DNA from: Phytophthora sp. 'mugwort'
Lineage: Eukaryota; Oomycota; Peronosporomycetes; Peronosporales; Peronosporaceae
Assembly (NCBI GenBank): GCA_033558025.1
Contig: JAUCEF010000018.1
Location: forward strand, 992,001 to 1,056,000
DNA length: 64,000 nt
Direction of reading: 5' to 3'
Part shown: in pieces, positions 1-10,874 of the stretch
How positions within the stretch are numbered: position 1 is the first letter of the stretch
Layout: each line of letters starts with the position of its first letter
Position numbers and translations under genes: made by a program
The notes under the pieces: generated by a model
What the model saw: only the letters and a program-made list of their open reading frames with translations
Databases searched by the model: none
Told to the model about the DNA's origin: nothing

Positions 1-1439
1 CCTACTTTCTGCGCACAAAGCAACACAGCCCCCTCTGTAGCCTGGCCCAGCACCTCTCGGTCCACAATAGTCGCGTTGTTGCACAGTGCACCAGACAACA
101 AGCAATGGTAAACATGAGGGTGAGACGTCTCCGTAACTGACTCGCCACGCATCGTGACGGCTGAGCGTGCGCTCTTCATCATTTCCGGTTGGGAAATCTG
201 CGAGGCTGATCGCTCTCGCTCGCCGACGCCATTCACCTCGGCTGTCACACTCTCGAAAGGGACAAAAATCTCAATTACCTCCATCTTGTTCGTCGTGATC
301 GTCCCCGTCTTGTCCACACAGACCACGTTAATGCATCCAAGAGCTTCGACGGCCGGGAGTTTCTTCACAATAGCGTGGCGCTTTGCCATCTTCATGACAC
401 CAAATGCCAGCGTGACAGTCACGCAGATAGGTAGACCCTCTGGGATGGCAGCCACAGCCAATGATACACCGATCTGCAGCATGGTAAGCATCCCTTTGTG
501 TTGAATCACGCCGACGACGACAATCACAGCGATCACGGCCAATGAGAACATACTCAGGTGTTTGCCCAGTGTGTCCATGCTGTGCTGCAGCGGGGTCTTG
601 CGCTCTTCAACGCTGTGCACCACATCAAAGACCTGTCCAAACTCAGTGCGCGATCCAGTACCAACCACGACAGCGCGTCCACGACCTGCACGCACCAATG
701 TGCCCATATATATGACGTTCTTACGCTCAGCGACTGGATGCAGATGACTATCAGCAATTGGCGCTGTAATTTTGGACACGGGGGCGTTTTCCCCCGTCAA
801 ATTCGACTCATCGACTTCCAGATCCACGGCTTCGATCAGTCTCGCGTCGGCTGGAACTCGGTCTCCTACATCCACCACCACAATGTCTCCTGGCACTAGC
901 TCTTTGGCGAGCATGTCCACCACTGCCCCGTCTCGGAGTGTTTTGCACCGCGGTGGGACCAGCTCTTTAAGTGCTTCCAGTGTCTTCTCGGAGCGATATT
1001 CCTGTACGAAAGCAACTGTCACGACGATGGTGATGGCCACAGCAATGGAGATGGCGTCATCTGTATGACCCATGGCTACGCTCACGACGCCCGAAGCCAT
1101 GAGCAGCATGATGAGCGGATCCTTGAACTGGCCGACGAACTTGACGAGGATGGACTCTTCCTCCTCACCTTCCAGTTCATTAAGCCCACACTCGCGCTGC
1201 CGCTCACGCACCGCCAGCTCACCGAGTCCGTAGGTGGTGTCCACACGCAGCTCACGCGTCACCTCCTCGTGGGTGCGGGAGGACGCCTGGCTCAACACAC
1301 CGCCTTCTAAACTGAGCAGCGACAGCGACAGGCCCTGGTCATTGGCGAGCGACAGCGACGGCGTCTTGAGCGCGGGGGCTACGAACGACGCATCAGCCTC
1401 GACTACTGCGATTTCCACGTCGCCGGAAAGCGTTGCCAT
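1..1439 (-). CDS. Golgi/secretory-pathway-type P-type Ca2+-ATPase (SPCA/PMR1-like), N-terminal part
   Basis: The minus strand is open from the ATG at 1439 to the left edge, giving about 480 residues without a visible intron; the C-terminal half lies outside the window. The actuator-domain TGE motif is at residues 215-217 (written TGEN where TGES is usual), the M4 motif PEGLP at 333-337, and the phosphorylation motif DKTGT starts at Asp376, followed by the start of the nucleotide-binding domain with a GQATEGA segment. The stretch running from MAKRHAIVKKLP to DKTGT resembles SPCA/PMR1 pumps more than SERCA or plasma-membrane pumps. Family role: ATP-driven loading of Ca2+ (and often Mn2+) into the Golgi or secretory pathway. 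The first 60 residues are poorly conserved. The type assignment rests on sequence resemblance recalled by eye. Confidence 0.9.
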   Translation of the reverse strand, partial: MATLSGDVEIAVVEADASFVAPALKTPSLSLANDQGLSLSLLSLEGGVLSQASSRTHEEVTRELRVDTTYGLGELAVRERQRECGLNELEGEEEESILVKFVGQFKDPLIMLLMASGVVSVAMGHTDDAISIAVAITIVVTVAFVQEYRSEKTLEALKELVPPRCKTLRDGAVVDMLAKELVPGDIVVVDVGDRVPADARLIEAVDLEVDESNLTGENAPVSKITAPIADSHLHPVAERKNVIYMGTLVRAGRGRAVVVGTGSRTEFGQVFDVVHSVEERKTPLQHSMDTLGKHLSMFSLAVIAVIVVVGVIQHKGMLTMLQIGVSLAVAAIPEGLPICVTVTLAFGVMKMAKRHAIVKKLPAVEALGCINVVCVDKTGTITTNKMEVIEIFVPFESVTAEVNGVGERERSASQISQPEMMKSARSAVTMRGESVTETSHPHVYHCLLSGALCNNATIVDREVLGQATEGAVLLCAQKV

Positions 1440-2085
1440 TGCAGGAATGACAGCGCTACAGGACGAAGCTCACAGTGACTGGATCTTGGGATTGGAGACA
1501 CCGTTCGAGGGCTGTAGGGCACCGGTGGAGACGACACAACCACGGACGTGTAGAGAATACAGCGGCACTGTGAGATGTGTATCGAAGCACCCGGAGATTC
1601 ACGCGAGCAGCTCCAGATGAGGGCGGAGAGGCGCAGCGAGCGGCGGCAGTTCCTTCACGATTGAAATTTCCAAAATGGCCCCGATAGTCAGTAGCGGTTG
1701 CACTGGACGGTGGCGGTATGCAGTGAAAATAGCGAAAAGATCGGAGCTTCTGTAGACACTGCGTTTGGACACTGTACTAAAGAAAAGACAGGACGATCCG
1801 CGTAGTACCATGTGATTAGTCAAAATTAGAACGGAAAGACAGCGTTTCAACCAATAGAGACGTAGTAAAGTGTTGCCATCACGCTGACGTGGCAGGCACC
1901 ACTTCAATCATGGCAACCTTCGCATCGTTGGGTGGTTACCGCTCGCTATTTCTTAGCACCTTCGTCTTGATGGCACACACGCGAGCTTGGAATAGATAGC
2001 AATACACAGAGACGCCCACATCCCATGTCACGACCCTTCTCCTTCTTCTTCAGTTGGTTATTTCCAGTGGAACGTACCAATCGCC
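1440..2085. other. Divergent intergenic region between the Ca2+-ATPase and the CFAP206-like gene
   Basis: About 650 bp separate two divergent start codons, so this stretch probably holds both promoters. A 102-codon minus-strand frame at 1599-1907 has no recognisable domain and a composition unlike the neighbouring genes, so I do not call it. A pyrimidine-rich stretch just upstream of 2086 is typical of oomycete start regions. No RNA gene was seen. Confidence 0.5.
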
Positions 2086-4293
2086 ATGGAGACCGCTCAG
2101 CGCGTAGTGGCAGATATCGTGTCGAGATGCAAGTACCGTGGTGTAGAAGTGTCCGAGACGCTCGCCGCGTTCACAGCGCGATTGGTGGTGCATCGCAGTC
2201 GTCGCCATCTCGTGCTCGAGCAGCCCATGTCCCCCGAAGACGAGTTGTATCTGACCGAACAGTGCGAAAAAGCTCTGTTGCGGAACGATGACCCAGCCAT
2301 GGAGACCGTCAAGATGCAGCTTGAGTTCGATTTTACATATGCGAATCTAGAGGAGGAGCTGCGTTTGCGGAAAGAACGCAAGGAACAAGCTGTGGCCAAG
2401 CTGCAGCGCACGATCGCGTCGCTTGTACCAGAGAAAGCCACGGACTTCGAGACGCTCTCGACACTGTACAAGCACATTTTCACTCTGTTGATGGTGCATA
2501 CGGACGGATTTTCCAGTAGCAGCAACGACGAGGACAGTGACAATAATGGCAATAATGGAAAACATCACCGCGACTCCAATAAGCAGCAGATTGAGCGTCG
2601 TGCCGTGGAGAAGGAGGTAGCAGCAGCACTTGAGAGTGTTTTCCCACGCATTGGCTTGAAATCCTTCGCTACAATGTCACAGGATGATAAACGCTTCCAA
2701 TTGGATGAACTCATGCGTATCGTTGAAGGGATCCGTTTATTCAACAAGGAGCTGGGCAAAGGCGGCGCAGGGATCCCAGCCAGTGCACGAGACATCCAGG
2801 AAAACGTGGCAGCACAGGCGAAGCTTGTACGGGACGAGGTTCGTGATGCCAATGAAATCTGCACGCAGTATACAGAGGTGCTTTTGCACGTGCACCACCA
2901 ACTTGGAGCAGAAGATGACGCAGAATCCTTGGAGCTATTACCAAGTCACGAAGAAATCGCACGATGGCAAGACGAGCTGAGCAATCGACGACAGTTTCTC
3001 TCGTACCTTCAAAGTCTTGAAGAGGATATCGCATTCTCCTACGAGAAAGTTGGTACTCGGCTGCAGATGTTCCAGGCCGACATGAATGCACTGCAAAACC
3101 TTGTGGGGGCTCGTACATCGCTGCCGAAATCTCACGTTTATCCGCTGTTTGAAGCCGTCTCTCGTTCGTGGGCCGAGCTACATCAAGAGCACGAGTTGTT
3201 ACAGGCACGTGCCCGAGCTCTGCGATCGTTACTGCGCTTTAAATCGACCTTTACACGTACACTGTCGCCTGACGCACCTATCGTACGTCAAGCACGACGT
3301 GGAAGCTCCATTCCTACTGAAGATCTCTTTGCACACGTCGAGACTTTCCCAGTCGAAAGACAACTAACTGCAGACGGTAAAACACGAAGCTTTGGCTTGG
3401 AAGGGGACGAGTTGGACGGTGACGAAGACGACAGCAATCCTAACGAGGAAGAAGGCTCGGGTTTTCCCATCCGAATGCCAGTGGAATCCACACCAGAATT
3501 CATGCAGCTGCCGCTGGAATACCAAGGGTTTTGTCCCTGGACCGTAGTGGAACGTGGAGGTTTACTGCTTCCTGGAGATCCGTCACTAGGCGTCGTGCAG
3601 TATCGGAACGCCTACCACGTCTTCGTCAATGAACGTGCACTAGGCGAGTTCATGATCCATCCACGTCGCTATGTCCAGGGAGTATTACACCGCGCAGCAC
3701 GTCAACCAGCACTAATCTACCTCTTGCGTCTCCAAGAGTCTTTCCCGAACATCACCTTGTCTTCACTACTCAAAATGTGTCACCGCTTTCGAGCTGAAGG
3801 AGCTCGCGGCGTGCATCCATTGCTAGCTCCACCTCCATCCCAGAAAGTCGACGCCAGTACAGCTACACCCACACACTTCATCGAGAAGCACATTGACGTC
3901 AACTATGACTGGAACGAGTGGAATCTCCGTCGCAAAGCCATCAAAATCGCAAACCTCCGACACTGTCGCACTATCGGCGCGCAGACGACACTTAGCAGCT
4001 TCCGTCGTGAGGTCGATACTCAAGTTTATCTGCCGACTGAAGTCGGTTGCCAAACCAACAAGGCAAAAGGCACAAATCCGCCTCGTGTCACGACATTCTT
4101 CACAGGACTGCGCTCAGGTCACGTCTACAACATAAACGATGCCAAACGCGCCGAAGCCAAAGAAGCGAAAGAAGCTGCATCCGAATCCAAGAAAAGCCGA
4201 TCCAGACACTACAAAGACGACGCAAAAGAAGGCAAAACTGTCGAAAATGACAACCAACCGGTCGTCGTCTCCTACACGTTCGATTTGTCATAG
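2086..4293 (+). CDS. CFAP206: Cilia- and flagella-associated protein 206 homologue (CFAP206/FAP206)
   Basis: A single-exon frame of 735 residues starts at an ATG. It follows the CFAP206 layout: an N-terminal helical region with a SETLAAF segment and a KMQLEFD block near residue 75, a long coiled-coil middle, a conserved FCPWTVV...GLLLPGDPSLGVV block near residue 480, and the diagnostic C-terminal segment NYDWNEWNLRRKA followed by TQVYLP. Family role: FAP206 anchors radial spoke 2 and the dynein c docking site to axonemal doublet microtubules, so this protein should act in zoospore flagella. A low-complexity Asn/Asp/Ser insert lies near residues 140-165, and the tail beyond residue 690 is lysine- and glutamate-rich, making it somewhat longer than the usual ~620 residues. 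It is convergent with the actinin gene, with about 135 bp between stop codons. Confidence 0.88.
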   Translation: METAQRVVADIVSRCKYRGVEVSETLAAFTARLVVHRSRRHLVLEQPMSPEDELYLTEQCEKALLRNDDPAMETVKMQLEFDFTYANLEEELRLRKERKEQAVAKLQRTIASLVPEKATDFETLSTLYKHIFTLLMVHTDGFSSSSNDEDSDNNGNNGKHHRDSNKQQIERRAVEKEVAAALESVFPRIGLKSFATMSQDDKRFQLDELMRIVEGIRLFNKELGKGGAGIPASARDIQENVAAQAKLVRDEVRDANEICTQYTEVLLHVHHQLGAEDDAESLELLPSHEEIARWQDELSNRRQFLSYLQSLEEDIAFSYEKVGTRLQMFQADMNALQNLVGARTSLPKSHVYPLFEAVSRSWAELHQEHELLQARARALRSLLRFKSTFTRTLSPDAPIVRQARRGSSIPTEDLFAHVETFPVERQLTADGKTRSFGLEGDELDGDEDDSNPNEEEGSGFPIRMPVESTPEFMQLPLEYQGFCPWTVVERGGLLLPGDPSLGVVQYRNAYHVFVNERALGEFMIHPRRYVQGVLHRAARQPALIYLLRLQESFPNITLSSLLKMCHRFRAEGARGVHPLLAPPPSQKVDASTATPTHFIEKHIDVNYDWNEWNLRRKAIKIANLRHCRTIGAQTTLSSFRREVDTQVYLPTEVGCQTNKAKGTNPPRVTTFFTGLRSGHVYNINDAKRAEAKEAKEAASESKKSRSRHYKDDAKEGKTVENDNQPVVVSYTFDLS

Positions 4294-4430
4294 TAAGAGA
4301 AAAACTTTATCTAAAACTTCGAGCCATAAAAAATTAAGCGACTTAAGAAGTGAGAGACTCGAGGAGCAGAGAAACAAACGATATCCTACATACCACCTGA
4401 ACCTGCCTGTGAGACGCCATCTTGACTCGT

Positions 4431-7363
4431 TTACACGCTGAAGATGAAGTCCGCAAACTTGGCCGTGTCGACCGATTTGCCATCAGCTTCCACAAGTTCC
4501 GGCGCATATTTCTTGATAAACTCGACCTGGGACGCATCGAAGCGTTCCTCGAGCTGCTCCAGCGTGAGCTCTTCACTCGTGAGAATGTCCAGCGCCTCGT
4601 GAACATCGTCCTTCGAGGATCCGCTCTGGAGTTGCTCCGTGCAGAAAATGGAGAACTCTTCAAATTTAATCTCATCGTTGTCCCCTTCGTCGATCTTGTC
4701 GAAATAGTCATGACAATCGTCTTCGCTCAGACTCAAACCAAGACCCTTGCACGCCATGATGAACTCATCACGAGCTAAGACACCGTCATTGTCCAGGTCA
4801 AAGTGGTCGAAGACTTCCTTAATCTCCTTTGCCTGCTGAGGAGTGAGGCTGCCAACTTCGCTCAGTGCCAGCTCCTTCTCAAGTGATTTGACCTTGTCAC
4901 GGACAGCTGTCTCAAGCGACGTGAACTGGGCACGCAGACCGTGGATCGTGTCCGTCGTGAAGGGGTTCGTGTGCACCTGCAGCCGCTCCAACTCGTCGTG
5001 GATGCGCTCCAGCTTCTCCATATCTTCGGTAAGCGGGATGATGATCTCAGCAGCTTTGGCCTTAGCCTCCTCGACCTGTTTCGTTTTGGTCTCACCCTCA
5101 GCGGTCACGTCCTTGGATTTGTCACCTTCCTCGCTCTCCGGGGCGGCAGGCTTCACTATCTCCACAGCAGCAGACGTCTCGATACCGGTGATCTCCGGGT
5201 CTTCAGGCTTCTCCTCTACTTCTTCCTCTAGCACAACGCCAGTATTGGCACGGAACAGACGGTAACGCAGCTTCACCATCGAGTTGAACTGGTCCTTCAG
5301 CGATCCCTCCACAACGTTAATCGACTGCGTGCTTTGAGCGCAGCGTTCCTTAATGCGGGCAGACAAGTCCGCGAACTCACGGCAGACTTCATCCCGCTTC
5401 TCCACATTAGCGAGTTCTTCCTCATAATAACCACGTTTCTCGGCCAGCGAGTCAAGCAGTCGCTGCACACGAGCATTAGTCTTTTCAATGAGTGCCACAT
5501 CGCTTTCGCGACCAGCCTCTGCCAGGATCTGCTTCTTCTCAATAAGCTTCTCATTCTCGCTCACCACGGCGTTCTGAACCTTGGGGACCAGCACGCTGTC
5601 AAATTGATGCTTGGCAGCAACCACACCGGCCGTAGACACGTCCTGCAGCTTCGTAGCCGCCTCCACTTCCTCATCCATCTCCTCAATGACATACTTGAGA
5701 TTCCGCATCAGGGTCTTGGCATCCTTGGCCACTGCGTCCATGTTCTGCTGGACGCGTAGACTCTCCTCCAGTCTACTCTTCACACCTTCCACCTTGCTTT
5801 CCGCCATAGCAACGAAATTCTTCATCGCTTCCACACGCTCCAGCGTCGCCTTCGTGTCCTTATGCTCCTCAGAGAGTCCATCAGCTTCGCTGACAACCGT
5901 CGCCAGAAGCTGCTTGTAACGTGGGAGTTCAATGTCCTGGAGGAAAGCAACACTCTCAAGCCTCTCCTCTGCGTCCGCAGTAGACGTGACGTGCAGGTCT
6001 TCAGCAAAAAGAGACAGTGCTTCCTTCTCCTTCGCCCAAGATTCCACCTTTTCCAAGTCTTTCACTACCTTTGTGAGGAAAATCTCCGTCTTCTGATAAC
6101 TCTCCAAGTTCTGGCGCAACTTAAGCTCAAACGCCGTCTCCAGCTCGTCCAAATGGGCTTTCAGAGCCTGCAGTTTCTCAATGGGCGGATCCAAGTTGGG
6201 CACTGCACGTCCATTGTTCTTGCAACTGGCAATCCAACGTCCAGCGCAGCCTTCCACAGCTACAAACTGCGCCTCACGTGGCGGCTTCTCGTTCTTCTTG
6301 TAGTCCAGATGACGAGCCAGTGCCTCCTTAATGTCCGGGATATGACGAGGCTGGCTAAGAGTCTGGAAACGTTCCGTTTGCTGCTGAAGCCACTCCAATA
6401 ATCCCGACGCATTCTTGTTAAACTCGGCAGCCAGCTCCTGATGACGCTGTGCAATGTTCAGCGCCTTGGCAATCGTCGTCACTGCCTTTTTCTTCTGCAC
6501 ACCCGATGCAAACTCCTTAAAGAGTAGAGACACGTACGTGGTGATACTTTTCTCGTCCGGTTTGGCCTGTCCAGCCACGTTTTCCACTTCTAGCAACTGC
6601 GGGATACGGAACTTTTCGCGTGCAATGTCAAACGCGAGCTTGACGTTCGTCTGTGCGTCCTTAGGGTTCAACGAGTTGAAGTCGATGAGTGTGGGCGCAT
6701 AGCGATGGATGAGCGCACAGAAGGCCATGCCGTTGGCCCAGCTACTGGAAAAGTTCTTGACTTCGACAGTCGGGTAGTCGGCTAGTGAACGGTTGATCCA
6801 GAGGAGCAAGCCGTCTTTGCCAGAGACGCCCTCGACGTCGATCTCGGCGACTTGGAAGGCCTTAATGAGCGTCCACATGAGACCAAGCACCAGCTTATTG
6901 TTACCGTCCAAGATGTCGGACGAGCCGATGTTAGTCACGTTCACATTCTTCTTTTGCATAAAGGCAAAGGCAAAGTTGAGGTTTTCCATCTTCTGGATGC
7001 GCATGCGTGGTTTCTTGTTGAATTTCTGCCAATAGATACACGATAGAAACGGTTGATTAGCACTCAAGATCGGGCAATTTTTGCTGGCAAAGTGACAATT
7101 ACATACACGGCACACTTTCTCGCGGCAAACGATCTGTAGCAGCGAGATGAGGCGGATGCCGTCCTTTAGGTCCTCATACAGATCATCGATCGTCATGCGC
7201 TTGCGCGACAGATACGTGTTGGCCCACTACGGCAACAAAAAACAGCAACAGCAGTTAGATACTCCTGGGTCTGTAATCCTACGCTTCTCCCCTCCAGGCG
7301 TTCGCTTACTCTGGTGAAGGTGTTCTTCTGCACATCGACCCACTCCTCGTTGTAGCCGGCCAT
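4431..7363 (-). CDS. Alpha-actinin-like actin cross-linker (two CH domains, spectrin repeats, EF hands)
   Basis: Three exons are proposed: 7311/7310-7363, 7107-7226 and 4431-7025 (minus). Intron 1 (7227-7309) runs from GTAAGC to CCGTAG and joins NTFTR to WANTYLSRKR in phase 0. Intron 2 (7026-7106, GTATGT to GGCAG, with a GTGCTAATC branch-like site) is 81 nt, in frame and free of stops; a GTGTGC donor at 7115 would make it 90 nt. The spliced protein is about 922 residues: a calponin-homology pair (about 15-240), a helical rod matching spectrin repeats (about 265-780, with an acidic/lysine-rich spacer), a canonical EF hand (DLDNDGVLARDEF), a second weaker EF hand, and a C-terminal helical EF domain. 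Family role: Ca2+-modulated cross-linking of actin filaments. An upstream in-frame extension to 7651 exists but reads like 5' UTR. Confidence 0.9.
7026..7106 (-). other. In-frame, stop-free intron within the first CH domain of the actinin gene
   Basis: Translating straight through adds about 27-30 residues (VCN...IYWQ) in the middle of the CH1 helix region, where family members have only a short loop. The segment is bounded by GTATGT (or GTGTGC nine bases upstream) and GGCAG, and holds a TGCTAATC branch-like site about 40 nt before the acceptor. Both possible lengths are multiples of three. Confidence 0.8.
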
Positions 7364-9004
7364 ACTGTCGGTGATGCTGGTGCGTAGGGGAGACGGGGGG
7401 GGTTCGCTCTCGGGCTCGGCGCAATCGTCCGCGCTGTGTTCTCTCTCTTCTTCGAGTTCTTCCTTGGGGGGGACCAGTAACACTTTCACTGGGGCCACTG
7501 CTCGATGCGAGTCGGCGCGCGGTCGGTCGGTTGCTGCTGCGTTCAGTCGAGGCGGTTCGGACGAGCTTCTCGCCTGTCGCCTTTTGTTCTGCACTTGCCA
7601 AAATGCCCACGCACTGAGACTGGGTTGGCACTCTTGGGCTCGAAACTCCATAGGGTTAAATTGCGTATGAGAGCCCCAGCCCTTTTGTGGAAGGGCTCCG
7701 GCAGAAGAGCGGCATTTAACTTGATTTCAGTATGGTTTGGTCCGCGAGGTCACGAACCCACAACCGCAAGTGCGTGTCATGCTTGTACACGCGCATAGAA
7801 AGGGCAGCCTCAGCAATATTTTCATATTCGAGTGTGGCAAAAATCCACACCGTTGCAAACTTAGACTAAGGCAAAGCATCTGCATGGCGACCACAAGATT
7901 ATTTTTTCTCAGAACATGCCGCCCGCAGATTCATTGTCGGTGTCGGCAATTTTATTTTTCGTTTGCATTATTTCCGCTGATTGCCAGTTTCCTCCTGGTC
8001 GTTCGCGCTCGATGCGACAGCGGCGCACGCAAGTGCAAGCTGTGCGGACTCGGTTCTTCCGGCCTTTCCGATGCGCAGTGACCAGTGTACATTGGTCGCT
8101 CGCCGCGATGACCGGCTCCGCTCGACGACGACAGCGGAGCCAGCCGCTGCTCGAGCAACGGCGAAGGCAGTGCAAAGCGTTTTGAATTAGTCGCGGGGCT
8201 GTGTAATGCAATACGTCAACAATAACTTCAACCGCCTTCGGAATCGAAGCAGCAAAAAGGGAAATATCGAGCGTGAGGTCGCGGGGAAACGGAACATGCA
8301 GTTCGTTGTTTTAAATCTCGGGCTTTGCCTCCAGCAAAATGCAATACATGTATCGGTACAGTACAATGTTGATAGCAACGCAGTGCCCTGAAGTAACATG
8401 AAAGGCCGTTGCTCTGGTTCCCTTGTAGAGAGTGCAAATTTTCCAATGTTTAAAGGAATTTCTCCGAATTCAAAAACATCACATCGTATAGACTTATTAT
8501 ATCATCAGGGGGGAGATTTTCATTCGGCAGATCCATATATGTACAACGAGTTGGCTTCGAAAAGATACTGCCCACCTGTAGACGAATATATGGTTTATCT
8601 TTCATCCGGCGGAAGCACTTACGCCGACTTATTTTAGTCGCTGAAGCGAGCAAACCGACGGACGTTATTACAATGTCACGACAGCCGTTTGCCAAGTTGA
8701 AGGCAAGTTGACGTTGCAGCTCGAAGCTGCGTTGACAGTCCGTTTCCCGGCAGCACGTCAAGCTACAACGGCGCACTGCCTTTAGCTATCCGTGGCATCG
8801 CGCCTACGCTGCTGTGCACCGTGCCGGATATCGAGGCGAGAAAATTTGTGATCGACACCAGCGCTTCGTCTGCCTTACAAGTGAGGGGCGGAATTTCATT
8901 GAGATTTGAGAATGTGAACACTGTATTGATTCAACCTATCCATTCTGTGATCACGTGGCGGGTTTAATGGAAAAGTGCAAAACATGAAAAACGAGTCGCC
9001 CAAC
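7364..9004. other. Long intergenic region between actinin and CobW-like genes
   Basis: The first part holds the actinin promoter and 5' UTR. I find no confident gene. A plus frame at about 8755-8967 encodes a smooth peptide containing FVIDTSASSALQ but has no start codon and no homologue I recognise. A plus frame at 7916-8185 begins with a signal-peptide-like stretch and then becomes Arg/Gln-rich; overlapping frames on both strands make it doubtful. No tRNA or transposon terminus was seen. Confidence 0.4.
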
Positions 9005-10408
9005 TCATGCCAGTATGTGTACCATAGTGAGGGACGGTCTAGTACTCTCCTCCTGCTGAATTTCTAACGCTCTTATAAGCCCAATCTCGTCCACGGGGGC
9101 CCACATTTTGCGGCCGCTGTCGAGCTGGATGGCGTACGGGTTGCCCTGGTCCCAGAGCTGAATGACCGTGCCCGGCTCGAAACCTTCGTCGCTTGTGTTC
9201 GCCATGACCCGGTCTCCCACACGGAATCGGAGGTCTTTCGTGGCTCTGCAGGCCAGGAACCCATCCGTGAGCGCTTGACGGTCGAGATTTTTGCCGATAA
9301 AAACGAACCGCGTCTCGCGCTTTTCGTCAGGAACCCAATTGTCAGCAAACCGACCGTTGAACAGCGTGTGCACACCCTGGAAAACATATTTCTTGTCAAT
9401 ACCAGCAACATTCACCACGCCCTTATAGCGCAACAGATCATCTCCTTCCGTCTCCAATAAGTCATCGATCCACTCTTCCAGTAGCGCCACTAAAATCGGA
9501 TCGGGGATGCGAAGGCCCACTGAGGACACCAACGAGTGTTTGTGTTGGTTCCCACCGTCGTGCTGCTCGCCTTCGCATTTGTCATAATGGTCATGTTTGT
9601 GGTCATGGTCGCTATCCTCCTTCTTGTCTCTATGGTCGTGACTGTGTTCATGAGAATCGTTGTCCTTGTCAGTTTTGAGGAAATTCGGTTGCCTCTTCAG
9701 GATAGAGTCTAGGTCGAAAGTCTGGACGTTGAGCAGCAGTGCAGGATCCACCCGACAGTGCTGGCACTCAATCACTGACACGGCACTGTTGATTTCGCGA
9801 ATCCGAGCACGAACCTCTTTGAGCTCGGTACAGCTCACCAGGTCCGTCTTGTTGAGCAGGACGCGATCGGCAAAGGCGAGCTGCTCCTCGCACTCGTACT
9901 CGACACCGTTACCCGGACGGAGGTGTTGCACGATGTGCTTGGCGTCCACAACGGTGATGATGCCGTCAAGCTCACACGTTGCCGCTACCAAAGGGTCGGC
10001 GAAGAAGGTCTGCACAACAGGACCAGGGTCGGCCATACCGGTGGTCTCAATGATAATTCCATCGAGCTGGTTACGATCTTCATTGCGCTTGAGGATCTGG
10101 GCGATCAGCCGAACGAGGTCGCCCCGCACGGAGCAGCAGATGCAGCCGTTATTCATGGTGAAAATCTCCTCGCCCAAATTGAATTTGCGGCTCCTGGAGT
10201 CGCCTCCGCCGATGTCATCTGGGCTCGTGACTTGGCGAATGAGCTGATCGTCCACTCCCACTTCGCCAAACTCGTTCTCGATGATAGCGAACTTTTTGCC
10301 ATGGTTTTCCGTCAGCAAATGGTTCAGCAATGTCGTCTTGCCACTTCCGAGGAATCCCGTGAGAATCGTCACGGGCAGCTTTGACGGAGATAAGGAACGC
10401 TTAGACAT
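9005..10408 (-). CDS. CobW/ZNG1-family GTPase metallochaperone with His-rich linker and extra C-terminal domain
   Basis: The ATG at 10408 gives a 467-residue, intron-free protein. The Walker A motif GFLGSGKTT is at residues 18-26, the family's metal-binding motif CICC at 89-92, and NKTD (G4) near 200. A His/Asp-rich linker (about 260-300) follows, then a CobW C-terminal domain with YVFQGVHTLFNG. Family role (COG0523/ZNG1): GTP-dependent delivery of a metal, usually Zn2+, to client enzymes such as methionine aminopeptidase. After the CobW domain comes a module of roughly 60 residues (VGDRV...PGTV...YAIQLDSGRKMWAPVDE) resembling the small beta-barrel (Tudor/SH3-like) repeats of algal and oomycete proteins. 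The in-frame extension to 10474 starts with TTG and is not used. Confidence 0.9.
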   Translation of the reverse strand: MSKRSLSPSKLPVTILTGFLGSGKTTLLNHLLTENHGKKFAIIENEFGEVGVDDQLIRQVTSPDDIGGGDSRSRKFNLGEEIFTMNNGCICCSVRGDLVRLIAQILKRNEDRNQLDGIIIETTGMADPGPVVQTFFADPLVAATCELDGIITVVDAKHIVQHLRPGNGVEYECEEQLAFADRVLLNKTDLVSCTELKEVRARIREINSAVSVIECQHCRVDPALLLNVQTFDLDSILKRQPNFLKTDKDNDSHEHSHDHRDKKEDSDHDHKHDHYDKCEGEQHDGGNQHKHSLVSSVGLRIPDPILVALLEEWIDDLLETEGDDLLRYKGVVNVAGIDKKYVFQGVHTLFNGRFADNWVPDEKRETRFVFIGKNLDRQALTDGFLACRATKDLRFRVGDRVMANTSDEGFEPGTVIQLWDQGNPYAIQLDSGRKMWAPVDEIGLIRALEIQQEESTRPSLTMVHILA

Positions 10409-10458
10409 CGCGTTGGTGTGTTGAGGTGAAGGCGAAAGGGGTTGTTCGAATGGATGAT

Positions 10459-10471
10459 AAAATGAAAATGA
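10459..10471 (-). promoter_or_regulatory. Oomycete initiator-like element upstream of the CobW-like gene
   Basis: The minus strand reads TCATTTTCATTTT about 50 bases upstream of the ATG at 10408. This fits the oomycete initiator consensus YCAYTYY. It is a motif match only. Confidence 0.4.
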
Positions 10472-10544
10472 CAAACAAGGCGAACTGGAAAATATTTGCC
10501 ACGTTGATTTCAGCTGGTATCAGATCGACGCCATTTTGTGGTAT

Positions 10545-10655
10545 GCCGCCGTCGGAAAACAATATTTTAGTGAGTCATTAGGACCGAACCTCAGGGGTCG
10601 ACCTCCCTGCCGACACCCGCCGTCGGCGAAATAGTTCGATCCTTGGCCGACGGCG
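10545..10655. repeat. Short inverted repeat built on GCCGCCGTCGG
   Basis: GCCGCCGTCGG near 10545 is mirrored by CCGACGGCGG near 10644, and a third copy in direct orientation (CCGCCGTCGGC) lies near 10617. The arms enclose about 90 bp between the CobW-like gene and the DRAM-like genes. It could be a small miniature element or a hairpin; no target duplication was identified. Confidence 0.45.
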
Positions 10656-10874
10656 GTGAAAAATGCACGTTTCAACGGCCAGTCGTGGGGATGGTGTTTC
10701 AAGTAGAAGCGTGTGGCCTATCAAGAGAGTAAATGGACGAAACAAATACCATTTCTGACGGTGGCGATCGATTTTCCGCCACGAAGCAACTTCAACACGC
10801 TAAAGCTCCATCTCGGATGTGTAATTCTGATTTTGGACGAGTTTCTTAATGCAACTTGCAAGTCGCAAGTCGCC

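Noticed and set aside
1599..1907. Minus frame of 102 codons in the Ca2+-ATPase/CFAP206 spacer
   Set aside because: No domain, unusual composition and a position inside a divergent promoter region.
7916..8185. Plus frame starting with a signal-peptide-like stretch, a possible secreted protein
   Set aside because: After the hydrophobic start it turns into Arg/Gln/Ser-rich sequence with no conserved cysteines or motif, and equally long frames overlap it on the minus strand.
10409..10474. Longer N-terminus for the CobW-like protein
   Set aside because: It begins with TTG and covers the initiator-like motif; the ATG at 10408 is a normal start for the family.
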